Shown here: positions 13,247-24,002 of the stretch, piece by piece
Layout: each line of letters opens with the position of its first letter
Position numbering within the stretch: position 1 is the first letter of the stretch
Origin: Alloascoidea africana
Lineage: Eukaryota > Ascomycota > Alloascoideomycetes > Alloascoideales > Alloascoideaceae
NCBI GenBank assembly: GCA_030581615.1
Contig: JAKTTT010000041.1
Coordinates: 62,001 to 126,000 of the forward strand
Length of the DNA stretch: 64,000 nucleotides
Direction: 5' to 3'
Notes under the pieces: generated by a model
What the model saw: only the letters and a program-made list of their open reading frames with translations
What the model was told of the DNA's origin: nothing
Database searches by the model: none
Program-made: the position numbers and the translations under genes

Positions 13247-14848
13247 TTAAATAAACTGCGTTGCAATATTGCAATATGCTAAACCATTCTTTCCGCCTTT
13301 CACTTTCTTCCACCGGCCCAGTCTTGGTTCTTTAGATACTGCTGCCAATAAGCAAAACTGTGTGTATCTATCGCTCTTCAGCTTTCGGTTGGGATCTTCT
13401 TTTTCAATTACCGTGATTCTGTTTATAAATCCTTTCACCTTATTCAGCGTTCCTAATAGCTCAAAGGATTTCATAGTCCCATGCAACTTCCATGCTCTTA
13501 TCTCTCCATTCCAAGATCCAGTAAAAAACACATCCGAGTAGGGAATTGCATATATTGAGGTTATCCAGTATGGAGATGCTCTAGGGACGTCTGTATTCCC
13601 TTTTTCAGCCGATGCGAATGATGGCAAAATACTAGGTTCTATACCGTGGGCAAGACGATGTGTGAAAAGGGGTTTGCTCTTGTGGATTGACCAAAGTCTA
13701 ATGTTTCCATTGTCACTGCCAGTAACAAATAACTGTTCATCTATCATAGACACGCAATCTATGCTTCCTTCTTTGTAGAATGTGCCTTCATCATCGTGAT
13801 GCTTTCTAATGTCATTCACGGGATAAATCAGCTTTCTCTCCTCTGGAATCTTCCAATAAAATGCCCTGCGATCCCTAGATCCAACTGTCACGCATCGCTC
13901 TTGGTGAAGAGCAGATATATCCACAATTTCATTTTCATGTCCATAAAGAATCTCCATCATGCTGAGTTGAGAAACAGAGTAGGTCCTAACTGTCAAGTCC
14001 GCACAGGCTGCAAAAAACTGATCTGTGTCCTTTCGAAAAGACAAGCCTAACACTGAGCCCGTTTTAGTCTTTGTACCCAAGGCCTTCACAACAGAAAGGG
14101 ATCCGGTGCTCCATATCAGAACACGGCGATCTCGACCTCCAGTAACTACATACTTGCCATCTGGACTAACTGCAACACATAGAATCTCATCAACATGACC
14201 CAATCCTTCGGATGGTTTGTGGTGGAGTTCTTGGATTTCACTTTTTGGTATTCTCTTACCCTTGGTAAATTTGACCCGTCTTGGAGCTTTATCAAAATTG
14301 GAGAGGTCCCACTTGGTGAGGGTCAAATCTTTTGAGGTGGTATACGCGTGAGGATATTTCCCATCCACACTTGTGATGGCAGTCGGTCCAACTTTCTGTA
14401 TCTTTATTGTAGATTCGTTTACCAGAAAGTGATCACCTAAAAACCGGTAAACTTTGCCTTTCAATGCAGCAGTATCTTGTTTCAATCTCCTAGAAATATT
14501 ATCTCTATCAAGATCTGCTGCATCAAACCCAACGGAATCAGCCTCCGTTTCTAAGTTAGCGAGGTATTGTTTCGCCAACCGTCTTCTTTTTTCAGCTGCT
14601 GTTTCACCCTCAAACTCCTCATCACTATCTATTTCCCCATTCCCTCCATCTTCTATCGACTCTTCTCCAGATTCCACGTTTTGACTGCTTTCGTCGCTAT
14701 CACTTCCAGAGATTTCTTCATCAATAACAGGCTTGCGTTTTCGGGATGTTCTTTCTGTCCGGCTTCTACTTGTAGTGCTGTTAGCTGTCGCTCTTGCCCT
14801 CTTTCTTTTTTTTGAACTTGGGTCATTAAAAAAAGGATCTACTGCCAT
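13247..14848 (-). CDS. RRP9: U3 snoRNP WD40 protein Rrp9 (U3-55K)
   Basis: A 533-residue nucleolar WD40 protein that binds the box B/C motif of U3 snoRNA and acts in early 18S rRNA processing in the SSU processome. The N-terminus has the DPFF motif, a basic Lys/Arg-rich nuclear localisation region and an acidic Ser/Asp/Glu stretch. These are followed by the family helix ETAAEKRRRLAKQYL (about residues 81-95). WD repeats follow from about residue 140 to the end, with recognisable blades such as GGRDRRVLIW and VGSRDRRAFYWK. Length is close to the S. cerevisiae protein (573). It is a single exon with an ATG at 14848. The upstream neighbour RPS23 is transcribed in the same direction, and co-regulation as ribosome biogenesis genes would be expected. 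Confidence 0.93.
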   Translation of the reverse strand: MAVDPFFNDPSSKKRKRARATANSTTSRSRTERTSRKRKPVIDEEISGSDSDESSQNVESGEESIEDGGNGEIDSDEEFEGETAAEKRRRLAKQYLANLETEADSVGFDAADLDRDNISRRLKQDTAALKGKVYRFLGDHFLVNESTIKIQKVGPTAITSVDGKYPHAYTTSKDLTLTKWDLSNFDKAPRRVKFTKGKRIPKSEIQELHHKPSEGLGHVDEILCVAVSPDGKYVVTGGRDRRVLIWSTGSLSVVKALGTKTKTGSVLGLSFRKDTDQFFAACADLTVRTYSVSQLSMMEILYGHENEIVDISALHQERCVTVGSRDRRAFYWKIPEERKLIYPVNDIRKHHDDEGTFYKEGSIDCVSMIDEQLFVTGSDNGNIRLWSIHKSKPLFTHRLAHGIEPSILPSFASAEKGNTDVPRASPYWITSIYAIPYSDVFFTGSWNGEIRAWKLHGTMKSFELLGTLNKVKGFINRITVIEKEDPNRKLKSDRYTQFCLLAAVSKEPRLGRWKKVKGGKNGLAYCNIATQFI

Positions 14849-15274
14849 ATTTCAAACAGAATTCCAATTCTTTACGTCTATGCAAATGAAGAAATCTGTG
14901 AAGGTGAATGTTACCTTACTCACTGCTCGATGACCTTTGAAAAAAACTTCAAAGTGGTGAAATATCCGGGTAATACAGGAAACTGAATTTCAATCTGTAA
15001 AGTAACTCGCCAAACAAAGGTTGACCAAGTACGGTTTGTTCATTTAGCGAAGCAGGTGCTTTTGCTTCTGATTCATGTCCTAAAACAATACTATACAACT
15101 GGCAAAGTATTTGACATTCGCTGAGGGTTCTGCTGAAGAAAGAGTCTCTGAACCACTCTTCCCTGACAAAATTGGCTGCGTAGAACTTGCAAATTTGGTT
15201 TACAGTTGACCATTACAAACAGATGATTAAAATTTAAAATACATCAAACAAAATAGCAAATTGTATCTCATAAC
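14849..15274. promoter_or_regulatory. RRP9 promoter / RPS23 3' region
   Basis: About 425 bases separate the RRP9 start from the RPS23 stop; both genes read leftward. It should contain the RPS23 terminator and the RRP9 promoter. A sequence resembling, but not exactly matching, the yeast PAC element lies near 14930. I see no additional gene. Confidence 0.4.
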
Positions 15275-15944
15275 TTAAGAGCGTGGCTTCTCCTTCTTTT
15301 CCTTCCACAATGCAAGGAGAGAAACACCAGAAACCTTCACAACCTTGAATCGAACACCGGGGATATCACCCTTAGCTTTGCCTTTTCTACCAAAACCAGC
15401 AATCAAAACCTCGTCATTCTCATCAACATAATTGAGACAACCGTCATTGGGAACAAAGGCAGTAACCTTCTTGCCGTTCTTGATAAGCTGTACACGAACA
15501 CATTTTCTGATAGCGGAGTTGGGCTGCTTGGCCTCAACACCAATTTTTTCTAGAACAATTCCCTTGGCATGGGATGATCCTCCAAATGGAGAAGACTTAA
15601 AAGCAGTTCCAAGAAGTCTCTTCTTGTATGCCTGGTCAGCCCATCGACTATAAATTGGTCACCAGTTAGTCAATGCTCCCTTGAGCTTCATGAATAAAAA
15701 ATGAAAAAAAGAAAAAGCAAGAGAGAATTTAAAGACAAATCAGCTATTTGAGAAATAAGAATGGCTCCTCAGAGTTTCTTCAAATCCTGTTCTTTAGAAG
15801 ATCCTCAACAGTTCGATTCTCGGTTGTTGCTTTTCCTATAATGAAAAATTGAGTTGATTCAATAACGCTTTAAACATACTTGTTTCGACGGTGAACACGG
15901 AGCTTTCTAGCAGAGTTAAGTCCTCTTGGTTTTCCCTTTCCCAT
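15275..15944 (-). CDS. RPS23: 40S ribosomal protein uS12 (Rps23), one intron
   Basis: A two-exon gene: exon 1 is 15880-15944 and exon 2 is 15275-15647, with a 232-base intron between (donor GTATGT, branch GACTAAC, acceptor TATAG). The product is 145 residues, the same length as the S. cerevisiae protein and nearly identical to it ([15 protein letters not shown]... and the C-terminus KEKKEKPRS). uS12 forms part of the 40S decoding centre and controls translational accuracy; the conserved PNSAIRK loop is present. The intron falls after codon 21, the position used in S. cerevisiae. The promoter carries two CACGTG boxes. I looked for an intronic snoRNA and saw no clear box C/D or H/ACA signature. 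Confidence 0.97.
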
Positions 15945-16077
15945 TTTGAGTGATTGTTGAAGTTGAAGTGGGAGGTTGAATCGCTATGACCTTAGCGATG
16001 GTCTGCTGTGCTCAGAGTTACTACACATCTTGTTTAGGAAATACCACAGGCATTGAACACAAAAGCCCAATGTACTT

Positions 16078-16150
16078 CACGTGACACACACGTGATAGCA
16101 TTTTAAACGTTCTGAGCATAATCTCATCCTGCATCCACGATTCCCCGAAC
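16078..16150 (-). promoter_or_regulatory. RPS23 promoter: twin CACGTG boxes
   Basis: Two CACGTG hexamers lie at 16078-16083 and 16089-16094, about 135-150 bases upstream of the RPS23 start, each followed by GA. Further upstream (16140-16150) is ATTCCCCGAAC, resembling ATTCCCCAAAAC in the RPL21 promoter. CACGTG is the known site of bHLH factors such as Cbf1 and Pho4. The rest of the 15945-16584 interval shows nothing else I can call. Confidence 0.5.
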
Positions 16151-16584
16151 ATTGAAACTTAAAAAATAGTCTCTTCATGGGAACTGAGATGCCGTTAAAT
16201 GAAGTCTTTCATTGTCAGTTGTAGATATGAAGAATGTTCCCATGAGGCGCGGTACTAATAGGGTAATATCATCAAGTATTAAGATTGAAAGCACATGCTT
16301 TGTTTTATTTGTCCAAAATGATCTTCTGAGCCTTATAAAATAGAATTATCATAGCAACTGAAGATAGTGACATGTGCCTATCGAGGCTTCATTCGTGAAT
16401 ATTCCTCAAATTTGTGATGAATTACTGCCTCCTAAACTCTCTGCTTTTATCTCTATTTTTTCTATTACATTCTATAAGAGCATCATTGGAATACTACAAA
16501 ACAAGCGATCAGATTAAACATTTTTGCACACATGCATGTACATCTCCCAGATGGAGACCGGAAAGCACCTGTTAGCTCAACTCA

Positions 16585-17673
16585 TTAAAGTGTTTTCAGC
16601 TTCAAGCTTTTCTTCCATCCAATAAGTTTGAATATTATGAAAATCATTAGCATTTCCACTTTATCCTTAAACATAAACAATAGTCCTTGGACCAAAACCC
16701 CCTTGGTAAGTTGTGGAGTCAGACCTTTGAACAGGCCAGGAATCCCTTCCGTTTTGTACAAGTATACCAAAACTTGTGTAAAAGAAGTAAACCTTGGCGA
16801 CGTTGGCTTTAGTTCTCTACCCAAAAAGTGAGAGCCATCTGATTTTTCAGACTTGAAGGAACTGTTTGCTGATTCAAGATCTTCCCAACTACTAGAATAC
16901 CCACTACTGGTTCCGTTCGACTCCGCCTTGTCACTGTTAATAGTTTTCCTGTTACCCTTTGACTGCAAAGTAACTTTTGAGATAATCAACGGCTGTGTAG
17001 CTGTTGTGGCTACGCCTTTTGACAATATTCCCAAGATAAAGTTTTGCTTGGCTGTCAAGAAATGGCGGTGAGGGAAAAAGATTGCTTTTAGCCGCTCATA
17101 AGTGCCATAAGTAATCGACGGATTTGAAGTTAGGACCAAGCTGGCATTCAACCCTCTCCAAAGCCCAACAAGACCTTCCTCCTTCACCACATCTGTGGCA
17201 GTTCCCAGAAGAGACTTTCGCTCATTTCTAACTGTAGTTTGCTGTCGGGTTGTGACAACTGATATGGGGAGGACAAATAAAGAACACAGAGCTCCTGCAA
17301 TCGCCCCCAGCGCCAACTCCACAGCAGTTGAGTTGTTTTCCTTTCGGTTCTGCTTGATTTTCCTCTCATAAATGTTTCTAATCCAGCTGTACCAGTAAAA
17401 GTAGAAAAAGTTTGCACTGGCACAGCCAAGAAGGCAAGCTCCCATACCATGGTACAGTCCTGCCACTCCTTCTGTCTTTATGATTTTCTGAACTGCATCC
17501 AGAGTTCCATCATAATGGGAATCTTCATCGTGATCCTCGGGTCTTTTCTTTGGCTGGACCTGGATTCTGGTTTTGATTATGTCCAAAGGATACACAGCGG
17601 CATTAGCTAAAGTTCCTGCAAGAGCACCGGCTATGGCTTTCTCCCAAGGAGACAACACAGGTGCTTTTGACAT
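16585..17673 (-). CDS. ANT1: Peroxisomal adenine nucleotide carrier (Ant1/PMP47 type)
   Basis: A 362-residue member of the mitochondrial carrier superfamily. It has three repeats with carrier signatures: PLDIIKTRIQVQ near residue 29, then the altered PISVVTTRQQ and PLIISKVTLQ. Weakened second and third signatures are typical of the peroxisomal PMP47/Ant1 branch, which exchanges cytosolic ATP for AMP so that medium-chain fatty acids can be activated inside peroxisomes. Other carrier features include TEGVAGLYHGM and EEGLVGLWRGLN. A Ser-rich insert of about 50 residues (near 230-285) separates repeat 3. S. cerevisiae Ant1 is 328 residues, so the insert explains most of the extra length. The C-terminal tail is hydrophobic and basic. 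It is a single exon with ATG at 17673. Assignment to peroxisomal rather than mitochondrial carriers is by sequence character. Confidence 0.8.
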   Translation of the reverse strand: MSKAPVLSPWEKAIAGALAGTLANAAVYPLDIIKTRIQVQPKKRPEDHDEDSHYDGTLDAVQKIIKTEGVAGLYHGMGACLLGCASANFFYFYWYSWIRNIYERKIKQNRKENNSTAVELALGAIAGALCSLFVLPISVVTTRQQTTVRNERKSLLGTATDVVKEEGLVGLWRGLNASLVLTSNPSITYGTYERLKAIFFPHRHFLTAKQNFILGILSKGVATTATQPLIISKVTLQSKGNRKTINSDKAESNGTSSGYSSSWEDLESANSSFKSEKSDGSHFLGRELKPTSPRFTSFTQVLVYLYKTEGIPGLFKGLTPQLTKGVLVQGLLFMFKDKVEMLMIFIIFKLIGWKKSLKLKTL

Positions 17674-19587
17674 TAGCGCTTATACTGTCAAGTGTTTTAA
17701 GAGAAGGAGGGAAGGAAACAATCACAGAAGTACAGAGCTCTGGGAATTTATCAGAACAAAAAAGTACTAAGCGGAATAAATAGGTACCTTAAGATGAGTT
17801 GTATGATGCGGAAGAATATTATAGGGCGATATGGTTTTCAAGGTACGCAGATCTTGCATACCAAATTCCCTGAATAACAAGGCACCTTCTGGTCTGAAAC
17901 CAACCTATAGGGTGCATATCATTTGTGTCATCTTTCAGTCCTTGGAAATAACCTTTGCTGTAATTTGCAATAATTTCTAATGCCACCAAATTTGTCACCA
18001 TGAGAGAACCACAACCTTTCCTTGAAGTTTAGGGGCTGGAGCTTGTAAATCAATTACATGGGAAAAGTCAATTTCTTTTAGCTTCTTCTTTTATTCTTTG
18101 GGACGCTCTATTATGCTATTATAACTTCTATTAGATGAGAGATGCTCAAGGTGCTTATTATTATCAATGAACGATTTTTCTTGCATACAACTCCCATAAG
18201 GCATAGAACTTCGTCAATGATTATGCTTGGATAATAAAATGTTGAAATTATCGCAATACACTCAAGTCAATATTTGCTTTTACTATGTAAAGAGAGAACA
18301 CAGAAGCTCTTACTAGTAACTCTTATGATTTGAGCATCTGTTGAAGGATGAAACTGTTTGAAAGAATTGAAAATTCTCAAAGTCGGAGAATCCTAAGAAT
18401 AACCTCAAGCATTGATGTTCAACCGGACAATGAAATTGACACCTAGAAATACTTAGAAGAGTGACATATGAAGAGCATCATCAGAGGCAAAACAATGAAA
18501 CTGAGAAGACAAAGTATGTGGTACTCTTCAAAATCTTTTGAGTTTTTGTTGAGTTTGCATTGTTGGTTTTATATCACGCCTTTATCTCACCAAAAAGAAG
18601 AATATAGCTCGGGGAAAATTTACTCATAAAGATGATTTATTTATACCCAATCATTCATGATACTCTTTAGAGTGTGCTATTTGTCAAGTATGAAACACAA
18701 TGCCACATGTAAGCTTATCTCAGAGTCTATCATTTCTACAAAATGTCTACAAAATGTGAGGGTTGCTGTCATTTGTAATGACCAAGACTAAAGTCTATCA
18801 CCTATGTACACAGATTATGTATGCATAACTGGCCAAATTTCCTAGTTTCCCATCCACCTCGAAGAATATTCGGATTAGTTTATTGTTCCCTTTAAAACAG
18901 TACTTAGAGACGTGCCTGGAACAAATCAGGAAAAGGCAACCAAGTCTGTTTGCCCCAGTTCAACACCAAAATGTCGCAAAACTGTAGTGGATTTGAACAT
19001 ATCGACTCCATACACTGTGGTGAATGTGAACAGATTTGTGATCAACCGTCACTGGGAGGGAATACTGGAGAAGATCAGAGCTTGCTTAAACTCTAGGCTT
19101 ATAGCCAAAGACAGATAAGGGTGATGATGGGAAAGACATAAAATAAGATTCCTTTTTTTCTCAAATCAAACTAGTCTCTTCTCCAGTGGCTTGAAGAAGC
19201 ATGTTTTAACATTTTCCTGCATACGAGGCGGAGAGTTCGATCAATAATTCAGCCAGATTTTGAAGCATTCTACTCCCTGTTTGCAAACAGAGCTAGATTG
19301 TTGACATTGATTATATTTCTTTGTGTATATTCTGAAATAATCTATCACCTAAAGATTCCCCAGGTTTGCTATATCTGATGTATTGTAAGAATTATAATTC
19401 TTACTCTTTGTTTCGATAGCACATTTGGTCACATGTGTATAATGAATACTGTTCTGTGTATTTAAAGTTAGTTTCTATAGTTTCCTTGTTCTTTTCTACA
19501 AGTTACTTTAATACAAGTTTTTCGAACCAAACCCACCACCTAAGAGTTCAGAGCTGAGGCTCTGTTCTCTTACATGTATATACAAGT
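17674..19587. other. Gene-free stretch upstream of tRNA-Glu
   Basis: About 1.9 kb between the carrier gene start and the tRNA. The right-most frames (18912-19118) begin with GTG and match nothing I know. The left end contains the carrier promoter. A small direct repeat (TCTACAAAATG twice, near 18737) is present. Nothing else is supportable. Confidence 0.5.
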
Positions 19588-19659
19588 TCCGATATAGTGT
19601 AACGGCTAGCACGGTCCGCTTTCACCGGGCAGTTCGGGGTTCGATTCCCCGTATCGGAG
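19588..19659 (+). tRNA. tRNA-Glu (anticodon UUC)
   Basis: A 72-base cloverleaf. The acceptor stem TCCGATA pairs with TATCGGA, the A box (TAGTGTAACGGCTAG) and B box (GGTTCGATTCC) are complete, and the anticodon loop CTTTCAC has TTC at 19621-19623. It is nearly identical to S. cerevisiae tRNA-Glu(UUC) outside the anticodon stem. There is no intron and CCA is not encoded. T-runs about 40-55 bases downstream (19698 and 19706) could serve as Pol III terminators. A Ty3/gypsy remnant lies about 350 bases downstream. Confidence 0.97.
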
Positions 19660-20009
19660 AAATTTAACAAATAACTCTTAATACAAGAGCTCTGTTCCTT
19701 TTTGTGTTTTTTTAGTCGTAATCATTATTGTTTTTGATCTTTAGAATGAATGGTTAGACTAGGAACTTTTTCTAATATCAAAAATAAATTATTGAATTAT
19801 TCTTAGTAAAATCCAAGTATTCATAAAGCATTTCACAATTAGCACATTTAAAATTTGTCAATGACCTACTTAGGATTGAGGATACTTAAATGGTGTAGAA
19901 ACCAAGTAGAACTTTAGGTTGTCCTACCTTTTTAGAGCCCGCAAGACGTGTCCACTATTCATCGTAAAACTAACTTCTTCATAAAAGTGACATACTTTCT
20001 AAAGAACGT
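19660..20009. other. tRNA downstream flank
   Basis: About 350 bases between the tRNA and the recognisable retroelement remnant. It may be further decayed element sequence, but no motif survives that I can name. Confidence 0.35.
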
Positions 20010-21170
20010 AGTCTATTCTGTGAGTAGATTTGTAATGCCCAGACTAGGTCGCTCTCTTTCGTATACTATATAGGTGGGCCTTTTTCTTGGAGAGTCTGGC
20101 ATTCTAAGACTTAATGAGCGACAATAGCTATTTTCCCAGCTCCTCCTTCGTAGTTCATTACATGGAGGTCGTGCACAAGAGGGAATTTGGAATTTCAACT
20201 TTAAAACTTTTACTGATAACTGTTTTTCTTTCGTCATCGTTTCTCGGTCTACCCTGATCACAACATGGGATCTAAGTGAGTATCTTTGACTGTGGTAGTT
20301 GCCTTGAACGCACTCACTCCGTACCCCACGCTGGAGTTTGAGAGTTTTGTGATCATTAGACACCTGGCATGATACAAGCGCCACATTGGAGAAATGTCTC
20401 AGTGGCAGGACCTACAATGGGGAGATGTTCTTCTCTGCCCAGAGGATCGGGCCACTTGGAAACTATTGATTTCCCCCTTCTGAAGTATACCCCGCCCATG
20501 CCATAATTCAAGCAGTCAAGAGTTATGCAAACGGCTTTTTGCTGAGGATCGTTTGATTTAAGAACTGTGTCTTTTGTGATGACATTCCTCAAAGTCTTCA
20601 GTTGCATCATTTTTCACACCGAGTTTTCGCCATTTCGGAGGATCCTATGCTGAAGTACTCGGAGGCTTTAGCAAAATCGATCTACGACTTGAGGAATGCT
20701 ACCTATTACCTCGGACTATCCATGAGCTAAGAACAATGAATGTCATTCTTAGCTTTTATTCCAAGTTTGTTCTGCTTGGACTTGGGTGATATCCGTCCCA
20801 GGTAAGCCCAGTCTATTGCTAGCATAGTTAGATCTATTCTATAGCAATTCATCATTAATTATCGACTCTTTGTCTCCTTTGGACCTAACACACTGATTAT
20901 CTCTATGTCTAGGTTGAAAATCTCAGTAGTTTTATATAGATCTTAACGTTTGATAATCTTCATAATCATCCAACTGTTGCAACGTGACAAAGATTCTTTA
21001 CACCAAATCACATTGCGTTTCTGTGCCTGGCAAGCGCAAAAGGAATGTGATCGATTACAAACAATTTTTATTAGGAAAACAAAGAATCCATCTTGTTGAA
21101 ATCACCTGGGTTTGCAAATGGTGTTGAAACCATGACGATAAAGGAGACTTCTTATCAAATGTTTTCTTGA
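20010..21170 (-). mobile_element. Ty3/gypsy retrotransposon fossil (RT to RNase H)
   Basis: The minus strand preserves, in correct order, shadows of a gypsy-type pol. An RT segment resembling MPFGL..APATFQ lies near 21020-21060, an LDD catalytic-type motif near 20965, a YLG-type motif near 20810, and the connecting DFAKA segment near 20670. RNase H follows, with LDCLNYGMGGV corresponding to the family TDASxYGxGGV, and later NDHKTLKL corresponding to TDHKSL (near 20350). It is old and heavily broken, with many interruptions. No LTR, protease or integrase was recognised. It occupies the gap between tRNA-Glu and PHO4. Confidence 0.6.
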
Positions 21171-21992
21171 ACCCAAATTACCCATTCAAATCACCCAATG
21201 CAAAATAATCATTATTTCAGGCGTATGGAGATAACGGGGAATAGCTTATTCTGGTAAACTAACCCAAAAAGAATAACAAAAAAAGATTGGTAAAAATAGG
21301 GTGGGCAATATGCATGTCACAACGAGATTTGGTTTTGCATATGCAAGGTGAAGATTCGAGGTTTGTACAAGTAAGACAGTAATGGTAATTCATGACAGAT
21401 ATGCTGTCAAGAACCGATCAGAATGAGACCTACTTGTCAAGAGAATTTGCTTATAACTACTTCTCATTTCTTTCTGAATCACACGCTAAATTACTTTACG
21501 TTGATGATAGATTGGATCTTCTCAACGTTCTTGTCAAGTCTGTACAATTTTGAGACACTGTACTTTTCCAATTCCCAAAGATTTGTAAACCACAGGGTCA
21601 GATTGGCTATTAGACATTTCACAATCCTTATCACACGCATTTAGAATTGAGGCTGTTGATTGTAACCACATCAATTTTGATTCAATCTTGAAACAGTGTC
21701 TTTATTGATGCTTCTGCTGGCGTTTTTACACATGTTTTTAATAGTGAGACTGAAAAAGTCAAAAAAACACATCTAAATTCAATCTTCTAGAGAGAACAGT
21801 TTCACGCTATTACTATCTAAACTTAAATTAATAGAGAATATCGTACGTAATTGTTAAAGTAAAAGTAAGAAACAAACAAAAACTTGAAACCAAAATACAC
21901 ATAATCAACCCCCTTTTTTTCCATGTCATACTACTACAAAATATAATTAGTAACTAGTTTTCTTGGGATATTACAAGCAGAGACATTACTTT
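21171..21992. other. Gene-free stretch / PHO4 3' region
   Basis: About 0.8 kb between the retroelement remnant and the PHO4-like stop codon. It may hold the 5' part of the fossil, but nothing recognisable survives. AT-rich sequence near 21800-21960 probably serves as the 3' end of the PHO4 transcript. Confidence 0.4.
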
Positions 21993-23732
21993 TCAGCTTG
22001 AATCATTGTTCTGGGTTTGTAAATCTAAATTGTTGTGAAGGTCTATTACTGAATCACCCCGGTCGTCTTTCTGATCATTAATGTCACTTGAATTGTTCAA
22101 TTTATTTCCACATCCATTTCCATTTCTTGAAGAATCTGAATCGCCTGCTTTAGCTGAATCCACTCCACCACATTCACTCAACTTGTCCTTTAGCAGTCTA
22201 ATTTCCTCTTGTAACATTCCAATATACTTTACAGAGAGCTCCACAGTTGTTGCTTTGCTAGGAACCAAATTTTTGTCAGTATACAGAACATCTGGTAAAA
22301 CATCTGCCAAGGCGGAAAGAGCCGTATTCATTCTATTTCTTCTTCCTTGTTCAGCCAATTTGTGGTTTGTCCTTTTTGAAGTAATGTCTACATTAATTGA
22401 TTCGGGATACGCAAGACCAAGTTCTCGATACTTTCCTTCCAGTATATTTTGATAGTTTGACTTTGAGGCAAGAATAAGCGTGGCTTCATTTGTTTTTGCC
22501 ATGGAGCTTGACATTGGAAATGAGTGTTGGCCATGGCCCTGACCTTGGCTTTTATCCGATGATATCCCAGAATACTGAATACCATTCCCATCTGGACTAT
22601 TATAATTTGTTGTTGCTAGAGTGTTCGTTCCGTCCTTCATATTAATGGCGGTGCGGCTGTACCTAACTATCCGGGGAGCAATGGGTGCTGGAGTTTTAGA
22701 GGATGTTGACGTCCTCACTCTTTCTCCTTGGGCTTGTTTCTTCTTTGTAAAGTTCATAAGCATAGCAGGAGTCGCTGCTGAAAGGGGAGTCCCCGGTGCT
22801 TTTTCATTAACGCCATTGTGGTTCACGTTTTCGGTATTACTTTTCCCAGCGAAAGGCTTGTTGAAGGGAGATGAAGATGAAGATGAAGAGACATAAGGCA
22901 TAGGCATTTCAACATCCACAGCTTTGGGGCCTAAAGTAGGAGTCTTTTTCGCTCTAATTGCTGGAGATATCTTGGACACCCTAGTGTTTTGTGTATTAGG
23001 CTCTAGAGCAGACGTCGTACTATTCGATTTCCCCCTTTGCTGCTGCTGCTGCTGCTGCTGCTGTTGTTGTTGCTGCTGTTGCTGTTGCTTTTTGAACGTC
23101 TGAGAGGGCTTCCGACTTCGATGGCCATTGCTGTTTGGACTTGAGATCGCAGAAGAGTCGGAGCCAAAGGCCGAGCTCGCCTGGCGCTGCCGTGGGTCCA
23201 CACAGATGGAGGAGTTCTGAGCCGTCAGGGCAGGCGAGGTCAGAGGACTAAAGTAGGCCGCGCTGTGCGACCCATCGGGCACCGCAGAGGTATGGGGAGT
23301 GATGGCCGGCGAGACCAGCGGCGTGAAGGGAGCATAGGCCTGGCTCGACGGAGGCACTCCGACCATGGGCGAGTGGAACGTGGCCGCGCCCGCCATCTCC
23401 ATGGATCTTGGAGTCGGGGGTATCTGAACCATCCCCTGTAGCGCAGGACTGGACTGGGCAGCCCGCTGGCCTCGGGCCTGGCCGTGGACCATCGCTGGGC
23501 CGCGGTACACGTACTGCTGCTCGATGTTGGCGACCAGCTTGTCCAGGTCGGCCAGGTTCCGGTCGAGAAACCCTTCGTCTATCGTCATATCGTCGTGGAG
23601 CTGGGATTGTGCTGGGTGCGCAAGACCAGTTTTGGGTCCCGCGGCCGAGTAGGAATGGTATTCCTCAGGCCCGCCGTCGACCAGCTGGGGGGCGTCCAGC
23701 TCCAGAAACCAGTCAGATTCGTTTGTACTCAT
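21993..23732 (-). CDS. PHO4: bHLH transcription factor, Pho4/NUC-1 type
   Basis: A 579-residue protein whose basic helix-loop-helix domain (about residues 450-515) starts KRTNHKLAEQGRRNR and continues through LADVLP, a long loop, PSKATTVELSVKYI and a short leucine-containing extension. The His, Glu and Arg residues that read CACGTG are all present. The HKxAEQxRRNR and SKATTVE blocks are characteristic of Pho4 and Neurospora NUC-1, the activators of phosphate-starvation genes regulated by cyclin-Pho85 phosphorylation. The N-terminal 400 residues are low complexity, rich in Ser/Pro including many TP/SP sites, with a polyQ tract (encoded at 23038-23090). The start is the ATG at 23732 (MSTNESDWF); the frame extends three codons upstream to a GTG only. 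The 5' part of the gene is strikingly GC-rich and the 3' part AT-rich. It is divergent from the Mis18 gene, with 270 bases between starts. Confidence 0.82.
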   Translation of the reverse strand: MSTNESDWFLELDAPQLVDGGPEEYHSYSAAGPKTGLAHPAQSQLHDDMTIDEGFLDRNLADLDKLVANIEQQYVYRGPAMVHGQARGQRAAQSSPALQGMVQIPPTPRSMEMAGAATFHSPMVGVPPSSQAYAPFTPLVSPAITPHTSAVPDGSHSAAYFSPLTSPALTAQNSSICVDPRQRQASSAFGSDSSAISSPNSNGHRSRKPSQTFKKQQQQQQQQQQQQQQQQQRGKSNSTTSALEPNTQNTRVSKISPAIRAKKTPTLGPKAVDVEMPMPYVSSSSSSSPFNKPFAGKSNTENVNHNGVNEKAPGTPLSAATPAMLMNFTKKKQAQGERVRTSTSSKTPAPIAPRIVRYSRTAINMKDGTNTLATTNYNSPDGNGIQYSGISSDKSQGQGHGQHSFPMSSSMAKTNEATLILASKSNYQNILEGKYRELGLAYPESINVDITSKRTNHKLAEQGRRNRMNTALSALADVLPDVLYTDKNLVPSKATTVELSVKYIGMLQEEIRLLKDKLSECGGVDSAKAGDSDSSRNGNGCGNKLNNSSDINDQKDDRGDSVIDLHNNLDLQTQNNDSS

Positions 23733-24002
23733 GTTTAGCACGGAAGGCGTTCCATAAACTCTAGGGAGAGCGATCTGTTCTCTCTGCCTGGGCAGAATCT
23801 TTTGTTTCTGGAGGTTTTTTTGAAGGAGTTGCGCACGAGTCTTTTGAGAGCTGTTCCGAATGCGGAAACAGCCCGGATCTTTCCGACGGAGCTTCCGGGA
23901 ATGGCCCCCAGCGGCCAGCGGCCAGCAGAGGTTACCCGGAGCCGGGACACCTCCAGCATGAGAAGCGGCAGATGGAGAAACTGCTCAGGGAAACCAGCCA
24001 AG
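23733..24002. promoter_or_regulatory. Shared divergent promoter PHO4 / MIS18
   Basis: 270 GC-rich bases separate the two start codons. They contain upstream in-frame non-initiating sequence of the MIS18 frame, back to 23802. I did not find a TATA box or CACGTG in it. Confidence 0.5.

Noticed and set aside
15648-15879. A snoRNA inside the RPS23 intron
   Set aside because: No paired C/D or H/ACA boxes found; intron length alone is not evidence.
18912-19118. 68-codon frame near the tRNA, considered as a retroelement piece
   Set aside because: Begins with GTG and matches no gag, integrase or chromodomain pattern that I know.
23733-23741. PHO4 start three codons upstream of the chosen ATG
   Set aside because: The upstream codon is GTG; the ATG at 23732 is the first real start.
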